NCBI GenBank assembly: GCA_024642005.1
Contig: JAHECA010000027.1
Location: 1 to 47,342 of the forward strand
Origin: Robiginitalea sp.
GTDB lineage: Bacteria; Bacteroidota; Bacteroidia; Flavobacteriales; Flavobacteriaceae
Reading direction: 5' to 3'
Length of the DNA: 47,342 bases
Shown: positions 40,221 through 47,342 of the stretch, piece by piece
How positions within the stretch are numbered: position 1 is the first letter of the stretch
Layout: each line of letters opens with the position of its first letter
Position numbers and translations under genes: made by a program
The notes under the pieces: model-generated
Databases searched by the model: none
The model's input: only the letters and a program-made list of their open reading frames with translations
What the model was told of the DNA's origin: nothing

Positions 40221-41036
40221 CTAATTATTTCCGAGGATCAGGGGCAGCCCGTCCTTTGCGGATCCCACTACCACAACCTTGGAATTGGGTGATTCAGCCA
40301 GCTTCAGGGTGGCCTCGATACCCTTATCCTGTAAGATTTTATCGGTTAGCGAAGCGCTTAATATACGGTTCGCATCGGCTTTTCCCTGTGCCTCGATACG
40401 CTGCCGCTCAGCTTCCTTCTCAGCACTTATCAGGCGGAATTCGTATTCAAGGGATTGCTGTTCCTGCCGCAGCTTGCGCTCAATGGCTTCCTTAATGGTT
40501 TCCGGAAGGGTAACATCGCGCACCAGTATCTCATTGAGCTGGATGTATTGGTCGTCAACAATGTTTTTCGTTTCCTCGAATATTTCCTTCTGTATGGCGT
40601 CCCGTTTTGTAGAGTACAGCTGCTCGGGCGTATAGCGGCCCACCACCGAACGCGCGGCAGACCGTATGGCCGGCAGCAAAATCCGGTCCTTATACTGCTC
40701 ACTCTTTTCCTGGTGCAGTTTTCCCAGGTCGCTGAACTTGGGCTGGAACCAGGCCGAGGCATCGAGCTGGATGTCGAGGCCATTGCTGGAGAGCACTTTC
40801 ATTTTTTCGAAGATTTCCTGTTGTCGTACTTCATAGACAAACACCTTGTTCCAGGGGGCCACCAGGTGGAAGCCCTCTCCGAGTGGGGGCTGGTCGGTAA
40901 CCACCCCGTCCCCGAAAGTCTTGTACAGCACCCCGGCCTCTCCCGAACCGATGGTGATGGCCGATTTGGAAACCAGGATAACAAAGAGAATAAGGCCGAT
41001 AATGGTCGGCAATGCGATTTTAGGTAATCTGTCCAT
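40221..41036 (-). CDS. Prohibitin/SPFH-domain membrane protein
   Basis: A 271-residue protein with one N-terminal membrane helix (about 8-27), an SPFH/band-7 domain (about 28-190; GEGFHLVAPWNKVFVYEVR, LPETIKEAIERKLRQEQQS) and a charged coiled-coil region (190-235), ending in a beta-rich VVVVGSAKDGLPLIL. Prohibitin-like proteins assemble into membrane rings that organise microdomains or control proteases such as FtsH. No protease gene is beside it. It follows the VWA membrane protein by 14 bases, suggesting a joint envelope function (inference). Confidence 0.9.
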   Translation of the reverse strand: MDRLPKIALPTIIGLILFVILVSKSAITIGSGEAGVLYKTFGDGVVTDQPPLGEGFHLVAPWNKVFVYEVRQQEIFEKMKVLSSNGLDIQLDASAWFQPKFSDLGKLHQEKSEQYKDRILLPAIRSAARSVVGRYTPEQLYSTKRDAIQKEIFEETKNIVDDQYIQLNEILVRDVTLPETIKEAIERKLRQEQQSLEYEFRLISAEKEAERQRIEAQGKADANRILSASLTDKILQDKGIEATLKLAESPNSKVVVVGSAKDGLPLILGNN

Positions 41037-41050
41037 AGTAGTGTTTTTAA

Positions 41051-43075
41051 TTAAAGGGAGCCTTTGTATTTACGGATAAACCACTCAGTACCCAGGGCAA
41101 GCACAATCAGGCCCAGCAACCAGCGGTAATCGATTAAAGATACGACATTCCGGCGGCTCTTTTGTACGGGTCGAAAGCGGTCTGCCTGTAAAAGGCTGTC
41201 TTTGAGAGCAATCAAATTATCAGGAAAGTATAGGCTGCCCCCGGTCGCCTCAGCCAGGCGCGATAGCTTCACTGCATCTGCTCCCGACTGCTGGGCCTCA
41301 AGGTCAAACCCCTGCAGGCTGAACTGCCCGGAGCTGGCAAAGCCGGTGCCCTCTGCCGCAACTGTAAAGCCATATGTGCCGGCCGGGAGGTCGCTCAGGT
41401 CTGTTTCAAAATACCCGGGACGCAGGGTCATCGGCACAGACAGGCGCTCCGTTCCGGTGCTGTCGGTTACCCGGAGCAGCAGGCTGGCTTCAGGGTCAAA
41501 GGTGTACGACTCGTCAAAAAAGCGTGCACGCAATTGGGCCTGTGCCCTTCCTTCATAGATCGGGCGGTAATCGAGGGTGAGCCTGCCACTGCCTGCGTCG
41601 GCTGAGAGAAAGAGCCAGATTTTGCCCCACAACGCATCGAAATTCTCATAGTTGCCGGTATTCCTGAACTCCTGCATCCGCCATTTCCAAAGGCCCTGCC
41701 CGAACAGCAAGCCTTCCCTTCTTTCACCCCGGACCAGCGCCAGCATGGGCTCGCCCAGGGAAACGCCCTTGATTCGCTGGCCGAGCAACACCTGATGGTC
41801 CTGGAAAATTTGCAGGGAGCCCAGTCGCCCCTGGAGGGGCGGATAGCCCGAGACCTGCCAGGCTGCGGCGTCAAAGTAATCGAAAGCGGCATTGGGCTCT
41901 GGCATTAGTTCTTCGGCCGGCCCCGGATCAGTTAAGTCGAATACCCGCTGAATCCGGTTTAAAAAGCCCCAGTCTGTTGCAGGCCCTGCAATCGTGAAAA
42001 TGGGGACCCTATTGCCGGCCAGGGATTCATAAAGAGGCTGAAAACTCGCATCGGGCTCATAGAGGATAAGCAGGTTGGCATCAAAATCGCCTGTAATTGC
42101 CTCCTCTGGGCTGAATTGCCTGAACTCCCGCTGTTGATTTGATTCGATACTCCTTCTAAGGGCCCCTATATCGGGGTGGGTTTTCCGGCTTACCAGGCTT
42201 ATGCGCATGCGTTCGTCTACCACTTCGAGGCCAGCCTGCATGGAATTATTGGTCGTATTTCGCTCCCCTTGGAGCGGGGCGAGGACAGCCCTGAGCCGGT
42301 GCAGGCCAACATCGCCTGCCCGTAACGTCAGGTTTATGCGGTCCGAGTTGCCTCCGGCCTGCAAGGTCACCTGCTGCCGGTGAACAACCTGGTCGTTGTC
42401 GAACAGCCGGAATTCTCCCGTGGCAGTCTGCTCACCCGAATAGGTATAGAGTATTTCTACAGGGAACTGGTTACCGAGGAAGGCATAACGGTTCGTATTG
42501 ATCCGGTCGATGCGCAGGTCGCGGTAACGGGTAGTATCGCCCAGAGCCACTGGATAAACCGGTAGCGTCAGGGTTGCATCATCAGCATAAGGCCTGCCGG
42601 CATTCTCCTGCCCGTCTGTTACCAATACTACCAGGGCATTCCCGTCTGGATAAGCTCTTTGCAGTGTGTGGAGTGCGCCGGCAATGTCGGTTGCCGAAGC
42701 GCCGAAATTCAAGCTGTCGGTTCGGGAAACACCTGCGCCAAATGCATAGGACTCCACCAGAAAGCGCTTGTGAAGTGCTTTGTTATCGCCAAACAGGATC
42801 TTAACGGCTTCCATACCCTTTCTGGACAGGGAATCATTCAGGGAGCTCGAATTGTCGTATAACAATAAAAGGCGATGGGGTTCGGTAAACACTTCGGCCT
42901 GCTCTATTTTTGGGTTTACCAGCAGCAATAGCAGGCCCAAGACAGCAACAAAACGAAGGGCAGCCAACCCCCAGCGGGCGCCAATGGGGCGGGCGCGAAA
43001 GAAGTACTGGAACCAAACCAAACCCAGGCTCAGGGCCACACTGAGTGCAATCCACAAAATGGTTTGGTCTGTCAT
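41051..43075 (-). CDS. VWA-domain membrane protein (BatA-like, large periplasmic part)
   Basis: A 674-residue protein. Two membrane helices at the start (about 7-25 and 38-55) precede a VWA domain with a complete MIDAS (DNSSS in LLLYDNSSSLND, then LVTDGQENAG). Ig-like and glutamine-amidotransferase-like beta regions follow up to about 620, and a last membrane helix (about 645-662) precedes a short basic end, RKYKGSL. Such proteins are common and unassigned in Bacteroidota. The metal-dependent adhesion site points to protein binding at the envelope. A 30-residue membrane peptide gene lies 17 bases upstream, and the SPFH gene 14 bases downstream. Confidence 0.82.
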   Translation of the reverse strand: MTDQTILWIALSVALSLGLVWFQYFFRARPIGARWGLAALRFVAVLGLLLLLVNPKIEQAEVFTEPHRLLLLYDNSSSLNDSLSRKGMEAVKILFGDNKALHKRFLVESYAFGAGVSRTDSLNFGASATDIAGALHTLQRAYPDGNALVVLVTDGQENAGRPYADDATLTLPVYPVALGDTTRYRDLRIDRINTNRYAFLGNQFPVEILYTYSGEQTATGEFRLFDNDQVVHRQQVTLQAGGNSDRINLTLRAGDVGLHRLRAVLAPLQGERNTTNNSMQAGLEVVDERMRISLVSRKTHPDIGALRRSIESNQQREFRQFSPEEAITGDFDANLLILYEPDASFQPLYESLAGNRVPIFTIAGPATDWGFLNRIQRVFDLTDPGPAEELMPEPNAAFDYFDAAAWQVSGYPPLQGRLGSLQIFQDHQVLLGQRIKGVSLGEPMLALVRGERREGLLFGQGLWKWRMQEFRNTGNYENFDALWGKIWLFLSADAGSGRLTLDYRPIYEGRAQAQLRARFFDESYTFDPEASLLLRVTDSTGTERLSVPMTLRPGYFETDLSDLPAGTYGFTVAAEGTGFASSGQFSLQGFDLEAQQSGADAVKLSRLAEATGGSLYFPDNLIALKDSLLQADRFRPVQKSRRNVVSLIDYRWLLGLIVLALGTEWFIRKYKGSL

Positions 43076-43092
43076 CCAGCAACGATTCCTGT

Positions 43093-43185
43093 TTATTGAC
43101 CTTCCAGGTGACGGTTAACCCGGCTGTCAACCCAGTAAATTACCAGGCACAGCAGCAAGGCTACCCCTAAATAACCGAAAAACAT
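43093..43185 (-). CDS. Small single-pass membrane peptide (30 aa)
   Basis: ATG 43185 to TAA 43093. MFFGYLGVALLLCLVIYWV forms one membrane helix, and the tail DSRVNRHLEGQ is polar and charged. The frame is open back to a stop 48 bases upstream, and GGAGG lies about 40 bases before the ATG. It would be the first gene of a unit with the VWA and SPFH proteins, 71 bases after fabG. The clean helix-plus-tail shape and tight spacing make it credible, but no family is recognised. Confidence 0.5.
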   Translation of the reverse strand: MFFGYLGVALLLCLVIYWVDSRVNRHLEGQ

Positions 43186-43256
43186 AATCCAGTATTTAAG
43201 TTCTACAAATAGCTCCCCTCCTGCCTATTGGGTTGGCCCCGGGCCTGGATTGAAGC

Positions 43257-44003
43257 CTAGGTAAGCATCCCGCCGTCTACGTTCAGAACTTGACCTGTTG
43301 TATAGGCCGAGAGGTCTGAAGCGAGAAAAAGGCAGGCATTTGCCACATCTTCTGGTGAGCCGCCCCGTTTCAGCGGAATGGCATCACGCCAGGATTGAAC
43401 GGTTTTCTCGTCGAGCTTGGCGGTCATTTCAGTTTCAATGAAACCGGGGGCCACCGCATTGCAGCGAATGTTACGGGAGCCGAGTTCCAGGGCCATGCTC
43501 TTGGTGAAGCCGATCATTCCGGCTTTCGAGGCGGCGTAGTTAGCCTGTCCGGCATTTCCTTTTACGCCCACCACGCTGCTCATGTTAACAATAGAGCCGC
43601 TGCGCTGTTTGAGCAGGGTGCGCTGCACTGCCTTGGTCATGTTGAAAACCGATTTCAGGTTGGTTTCGATAACCTGGTCAAAATCGGCCTCGCTCATTCG
43701 CATGAGCAGGTTGTCTTTGGTGATCCCTGCATTGTTTACAAGGACGTCGATAGTGCCAAAATCTTCCAGTACACGGTTCACCAGGTCTTCTGCCTCCTGA
43801 AAACTGGCTGCATTGCTTTTGTAGGCTCTGGCTTTAACGCCCAGGCCTGCGAGCTCTTTTTCAAGTTCCAGTGCGGGGCCTTCGCTGCTGCTGTAGGTAA
43901 AGGCCACGTCGGCACCATGCTGTGCAAAGACCTGTGCTATACCCTTGCCGATTCCGCGGCTGGCACCGGTTATAATTGCCACTTTCCCTTCGAGGAGCTT
44001 CAT
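43257..44003 (-). CDS. fabG: 3-oxoacyl-ACP reductase FabG
   Basis: Short-chain dehydrogenase of 248 residues that reduces 3-oxoacyl-ACP with NADPH in fatty-acid elongation. The cofactor motif TGASRGIG is at 12-19, NNAG at 90-93, and the catalytic Ser in NMSSVVG (about 142-143), Tyr156 and Lys160 in ANYAASKAG are present. The N-terminus MKLLEGKVAIITG is the FabG form. A longer frame to 44054 is rejected because the promoter at 44031-44062 lies inside it. The gene is monocistronic or leads into the small membrane peptide gene. Confidence 0.95.
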   Translation of the reverse strand: MKLLEGKVAIITGASRGIGKGIAQVFAQHGADVAFTYSSSEGPALELEKELAGLGVKARAYKSNAASFQEAEDLVNRVLEDFGTIDVLVNNAGITKDNLLMRMSEADFDQVIETNLKSVFNMTKAVQRTLLKQRSGSIVNMSSVVGVKGNAGQANYAASKAGMIGFTKSMALELGSRNIRCNAVAPGFIETEMTAKLDEKTVQSWRDAIPLKRGGSPEDVANACLFLASDLSAYTTGQVLNVDGGMLT

Positions 44004-44030
44004 GTTTTCTTCTTTAGGTTGGTTTTTAAT

Positions 44031-44062
44031 CAAAGATAGGGCGGTTTGGTGCAAGTACCAAT
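44031..44062 (-). promoter_or_regulatory. Promoter of fabG
   Basis: On the minus strand ATTG (44059-44062), 20 bases, TATCTTTG (44031-44038), a full -7 match. It begins directly after the T-run of the sucD terminator, leaving a leader of about 20 bases. Confidence 0.6.
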
Positions 44063-44085
44063 AAAAAATCCCGCCGGGGGCGGGA
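44063..44085 (-). terminator. Intrinsic terminator after sucD
   Basis: On the minus strand TCCCGCC, loop CCC, GGCGGGA (44069-44085), then T6 (44063-44068). It lies 21 bases beyond the sucD stop. Confidence 0.88.
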
Positions 44086-44106
44086 CTTTATCAATCCGTT
44101 AACGCC

Positions 44107-44979
44107 TCAGGCAAGCACTTCCTTTACCTTCTTGCCGATAAGGGCCGGGGAGTCTACCACATGGATGCCACATTCGCGCATGATGCGCTTTTTAGCCTGG
44201 GCCGTATCGTCGCTGCCGCCTACAATGGCACCGGCATGGCCCATGGTGCGGCCGGCCGGGGCTGTCTCGCCCGCGATGAACCCGACAATGGGCTTTTTAC
44301 TGCCGCTCTCCTGGTACCAACGGGCGGCCTCAGCCTCCAGTTGCCCGCCAATTTCCCCTATCATAACCACACACTGGGTTTCAGGGTCTGACACAAGCAT
44401 TTCCAGGGCCTCTTTGGTCGTGGTCCCAATAATCGGATCGCCTCCAATGCCAATGGCGGTGGTAATGCCCAATCCCTGGCGCACCACCTGGTCTGCGGCT
44501 TCATAAGTGAGGGTTCCTGATTTGGAAACGATGCCAACAGAGCCCTTCTTGAAAACAAAGCCCGGCATAATGCCCACCTTGGCCTCCCCAGGGGTAATAA
44601 CCCCGGGGCAATTGGGGCCCACCAGGCGGCTGCCGTGCCGTTTCACATAGTCGTAAGCTTTTATCATATCGGCTACCGGAATTCCTTCGGTTATGGTAAT
44701 AATAACCTTGATGCCTGCGCTGGCCGCTTCCATAATGGCGTCGGCGGCAAATGCCGGCGGCACGAAGATGATTGTGGTATCAGCACCTGTGTCGCGCACG
44801 GCATCGGCAACCGTATTGAATACCGGCTTGCCCAGGTGTTGCTGCCCGCCTTTGCCTGGGGTAACCCCTCCTACCACATTGGTGCCGTATTCGATCATCT
44901 GCTCGGCGTGGAAGGTGCCTTCACTTCCTGTGAAGCCCTGTACAATGATGCGGGAATTCTTATTGACAAGAACACTCAT
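44107..44979 (-). CDS. sucD: Succinyl-CoA synthetase alpha subunit SucD
   Basis: TCA-cycle ligase subunit of 290 residues that binds CoA and carries the phosphohistidine. The CoA-binding Rossmann domain starts with RIIVQGFTGSEGTFHA. The phosphorylated residue is His248 in AGRTMGHAGAIVGG. VGPNCPGVITPGE and SKSGTLTYEA are typical. The beta subunit (sucC) is not in the window. It has its own -7 element and a terminator, so it is separable from the lpxA-efp-lpxD2 genes upstream. Confidence 0.97.
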   Translation of the reverse strand: MSVLVNKNSRIIVQGFTGSEGTFHAEQMIEYGTNVVGGVTPGKGGQQHLGKPVFNTVADAVRDTGADTTIIFVPPAFAADAIMEAASAGIKVIITITEGIPVADMIKAYDYVKRHGSRLVGPNCPGVITPGEAKVGIMPGFVFKKGSVGIVSKSGTLTYEAADQVVRQGLGITTAIGIGGDPIIGTTTKEALEMLVSDPETQCVVMIGEIGGQLEAEAARWYQESGSKKPIVGFIAGETAPAGRTMGHAGAIVGGSDDTAQAKKRIMRECGIHVVDSPALIGKKVKEVLA

Positions 44980-44999
44980 TCGTTCAGTTTTAGTTTGTA

Positions 45000-45007
45000 C
45001 AAAAATA
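45000..45007 (-). promoter_or_regulatory. -7 promoter element of sucD
   Basis: TATTTTTG on the minus strand, a full TAnnTTTG match 20 bases before the ATG, inside the 57-base gap after the LpxD-like gene. The -33 region is weak. Confidence 0.45.
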
Positions 45008-45036
45008 GGCCAATGCCTTGTAAAGGCCAGCCTTTG

Positions 45037-45972
45037 TTATTCTTTTTTAAGTTGTTCGATAAAGGCCGGAAGCTGCCGCAGGTTTGCGAGTTGCCTGAGC
45101 TTTTCGCGGGCCTCCTCAGCCGGGCTGCCGAAATAGGATTTGCCCCCTTCCAGCGACTTCGAAACTCCGGATTGTGCCGATACCACAGCGCCCTGGCCAA
45201 TGGTAATGGCGCTGGTTACTCCAACCTGGCCCCACAGGGTCACGCCATCTTCAATAACCACACATCCGGCAATGCCGGTTTGTGAAGCAATCAGGCAGCG
45301 CGAGCCAATCCTTGTATCGTGGCCCACGTGCACCTGGTTGTCGAGCTTGCTGCCCGAACCGATTATCGTATCGCCGCTCACCCCACGATCTATGGTGCAT
45401 AGCGCACCCAGTTCTACATCGTCTTCGAGAATTACGCGCCCGCCAGACAACAGCCGGTCGAACCCATCCGGTCTTTTTTTATAATAAAAGGCGTCAGATC
45501 CGATCACCGAACCACTCTGAACCACTACCCGATCTCCCAGCACACAGTGGTTGCGTATCGTCACATTAGGGTGTATCACGCAATCTTTACCGATGCGTAC
45601 CTCACTTCCGATACTGACATTGGGGCCTACGCTTGTGCCCTGTCCTATCTCGGCAGAAGCTGAAATGGCCGTTTCCTGGGGGAAGAATGGCCTGAAATGA
45701 CGGGTCAGGGTATTGAAATCGCGAAAAGGGTCGTCGGAAATAAGCAGGGCCTTTCCAACCGGGCAGGCTACTTCCTTATTGATCAGCACAACCGTGGCCG
45801 CCGACTGAAGGGCCTTGTCGTAGTATTTGGGGTGGTCAACAAAAACAATATCGCCCGGCTCCACCACGTGAATCTCATTCATGCCCGTTACCGGAAAACT
45901 TTCCGGGCCGACAAAAGGCACCTTTAGGATACCGGCTATTTCTGAGAGTTTATAGGTTCTGGGGAATTTCAT
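45037..45972 (-). CDS. LpxD-like UDP-3-O-acylglucosamine N-acyltransferase, second-copy type
   Basis: A 311-residue left-handed beta-helix acyltransferase. An N-terminal uridine-binding-like domain (about 1-100; FPVTGMNEIHVVEPGDIVFVD) is followed by hexapeptide repeats (about 105-270) with the family's DNQVHVGHDTRIG segment carrying the probable catalytic His, and a helical end (EAREKLRQLANLRQLPAF). The place between efp and sucD is usual for a divergent LpxD paralog in Flavobacteriia, the main lpxD lying elsewhere with lpxC. Its acyl donor and target are therefore uncertain. ATG 45972, 13 bases after the efp stop, is chosen over a longer start. Confidence 0.85.
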   Translation of the reverse strand: MKFPRTYKLSEIAGILKVPFVGPESFPVTGMNEIHVVEPGDIVFVDHPKYYDKALQSAATVVLINKEVACPVGKALLISDDPFRDFNTLTRHFRPFFPQETAISASAEIGQGTSVGPNVSIGSEVRIGKDCVIHPNVTIRNHCVLGDRVVVQSGSVIGSDAFYYKKRPDGFDRLLSGGRVILEDDVELGALCTIDRGVSGDTIIGSGSKLDNQVHVGHDTRIGSRCLIASQTGIAGCVVIEDGVTLWGQVGVTSAITIGQGAVVSAQSGVSKSLEGGKSYFGSPAEEAREKLRQLANLRQLPAFIEQLKKE

Positions 45973-45985
45973 ACCAGATGTGAGG

Positions 45986-46552
45986 CTAGTCCTTGGCGCG
46001 CTCCATATAGGAGCCGTTGGACGTATCAATCTTGATGCGTTCCCCTTCGTTTATGAAGAGGGGCACATTAATTCGGGCACCCGTTTCGACTGTGGCCGGC
46101 TTGGTGGCATTCGTAGCCGTATTGCCTTTCACGCCCGGTTCGGTATGGGTTACTTCCAGAATAACGCTGGCAGGCATATCTACGGAGAGGGGCATGCTGT
46201 CTTCAGTGTTGAACATAATGGTTACCATTTCCCCTTCCTTGAGAAGATCGGCCGCGTCGAGGGCGCTTTCCTGAAGCGAAATCTGGTTGTAATCGTCTGT
46301 ATTCATAAAATGATAGGTCTGCCCGTCTGCATACAGGAACTGGTAGGTGCGGGTTTCCACCCGTACGTCTTCGATCTTGTGGCCGGCTGAAAAGGTGTTG
46401 TCCAGCACCTTTCCTGTGGTCAGGCTCTTGAGCTTGGTCCTTACAAAGGCAGGCCCCTTGCCTGGCTTAACGTGCAGAAATTCAATGACCTTGAAAATGT
46501 CGTGGTTGTAACGGATGCAAAGTCCCTTACGGATATCGGAAGTTGATGCCAT
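45986..46552 (-). CDS. efp: Elongation factor P
   Basis: Translation factor of 188 residues that relieves ribosome stalling at proline runs. KOW-like N-terminal domain followed by two OB folds. The loop HVKPGKGPAF holds the tip Lys32, which is modified in some bacteria; the modifying enzymes are not in the window. The C-terminal VPLFINEGERIKIDTSNGSYMER is typical. It starts 2 bases after lpxA. Confidence 0.97.
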   Translation of the reverse strand: MASTSDIRKGLCIRYNHDIFKVIEFLHVKPGKGPAFVRTKLKSLTTGKVLDNTFSAGHKIEDVRVETRTYQFLYADGQTYHFMNTDDYNQISLQESALDAADLLKEGEMVTIMFNTEDSMPLSVDMPASVILEVTHTEPGVKGNTATNATKPATVETGARINVPLFINEGERIKIDTSNGSYMERAKD

Positions 46553-46554
46553 AT

Positions 46555-47340
46555 TTAATTATTACTGAAATAGCCTTTCATGATACCGCGCTGCGAATCG
46601 CGTATGAACTGAAGGATCTCATCCCGCTCGGGGGTGGCCTCCATTTCCGCTTCGATTATCTGAACGGCCTGGGTGTTGTTGTAGCTCATTTGGTAAAGGA
46701 TTCGGTATATATTCTGGATTTCCCGAATCTTATCAGAAGTAAAACCGCGCCTGCGAAGGCCTACGGAATTTATGCCCACATACGACATGGGTTCCCGGGC
46801 CCCTTTCACAAAGGGCGGCACATCTTTGCGCACCAGCGATCCCCCGGTTACGAAGGCGTGGCTGCCGATTGATACAAATTGGTGCACGGCTACCATTCCC
46901 GCCAGGACCACATGTTCGCCAATGGTGACATGCCCCGCCAGGGTGGTATTGTTTGAAAAAATACAGTTGTTGCCAACAATGCAGTCGTGGGCCACGTGGC
47001 TGTAGGCCATAATCAGGCAGTTCTTCCCGATTACCGTTTTCATCCTGTCGGATGTGCCTTTATTGATGGTGGCACATTCGCGGATGGTCACATTATTGCC
47101 GATTTCCACAGTGGTTTCCTCCCCTTTGTATTTGAGGTCCTGGGGCGGGGCAGAAATTACGGCTCCGGGAAAGATATTGCAGTTCTTCCCGATGCGGGCC
47201 CCTTCCATGATGGTCACATTCGACCCGATCCAGGTACCCTCCCCTATGGTTACGTTGTTGTGGATCGTCGCAAAGGGTTCGATTACCACATTCTTGGCAA
47301 TTTTCGCACCGGGGTGCACATATGCCAGAGGCTGATTCAT
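46555..47340 (-). CDS. lpxA: UDP-N-acetylglucosamine acyltransferase LpxA
   Basis: First enzyme of lipid A synthesis, moving a 3-hydroxyacyl group from ACP to the 3-OH of UDP-GlcNAc. The 261-residue protein has an N-terminal hexapeptide beta-helix and a helical C-terminus. The catalytic His corresponds to His118 in SHVAHDCIVGNNC, and NNTTLAGHVTIGEHVVLAGMVAVHQF follows in pieces as in the family. The ATG lies 2 bases from the window edge, so the gene is complete, and upstream lpx genes are expected outside. Confidence 0.96.
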   Translation of the reverse strand: MNQPLAYVHPGAKIAKNVVIEPFATIHNNVTIGEGTWIGSNVTIMEGARIGKNCNIFPGAVISAPPQDLKYKGEETTVEIGNNVTIRECATINKGTSDRMKTVIGKNCLIMAYSHVAHDCIVGNNCIFSNNTTLAGHVTIGEHVVLAGMVAVHQFVSIGSHAFVTGGSLVRKDVPPFVKGAREPMSYVGINSVGLRRRGFTSDKIREIQNIYRILYQMSYNNTQAVQIIEAEMEATPERDEILQFIRDSQRGIMKGYFSNN

Positions 47341-47342
47341 AT

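Overview
The window looks like a chromosomal segment from a marine-type member of the Bacteroidota, class Flavobacteriia, with a fairly high GC content for that group. The pointers are a short primary sigma factor of about 290 residues, promoters of the form TTTG-N19..21-TAnnTTTG instead of the E. coli type, a GbsR/MarR-controlled RND pump, the order hisG-D-C-B-H-A-F-IE with a fused hisIE, and the run lpxA-efp-lpxD2-sucD-fabG. Robiginitalea or a close relative would fit, but the species cannot be settled from this sequence alone. No phage, insertion sequence, CRISPR array, tRNA or rRNA was found.

Layout. 1-5.0 kb: menB (cut by the window edge), a DEAH helicase, a GhrA-type 2-hydroxyacid dehydrogenase with a DUF6155-like partner, then rpoD on the plus strand. 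5.0-14.8 kb: a tightly overlapping minus-strand operon read as hybrid histidine kinase, response regulator, HEAT-repeat membrane protein, processive family-2 glycosyltransferase, LtaS-like membrane sulfatase-fold protein with a periplasmic TPR tail, and YaiO-type outer-membrane barrel. It ends near a pair of homologous 32-33 residue peptides with their own promoter and a bidirectional terminator. This is the best candidate for a poorly described system: probably signal-controlled synthesis, decoration and export of a surface polysaccharide. 14.9-21.4 kb: a lipoprotein dipeptidase, thioesterase, aldehyde dehydrogenase, two small conserved proteins and the cysE-cysM pair. 21.4-27.6 kb: a complete tripartite RND efflux operon with its GbsR/MarR regulator, whose probable operator sits inside the promoter. 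27.7-32.4 kb: corA, a small membrane protein and an AAA ATPase/VWA pair.

32.4-40.2 kb holds the complete histidine operon with a DinB-fold gene between hisA and hisF. It is preceded by a leader peptide (four His in five codons) and an attenuator terminator with a matching antiterminator pairing. 40.2-43.2 kb: a prohibitin-like SPFH protein, a VWA membrane protein and a 30-residue membrane peptide. 43.2-47.3 kb: fabG, sucD, a second LpxD-like acyltransferase, efp and lpxA.

Several start codons were chosen because a promoter lies between the longest possible start and the preferred one. All function calls rest on motif recognition by eye. No database search or structure calculation was run.
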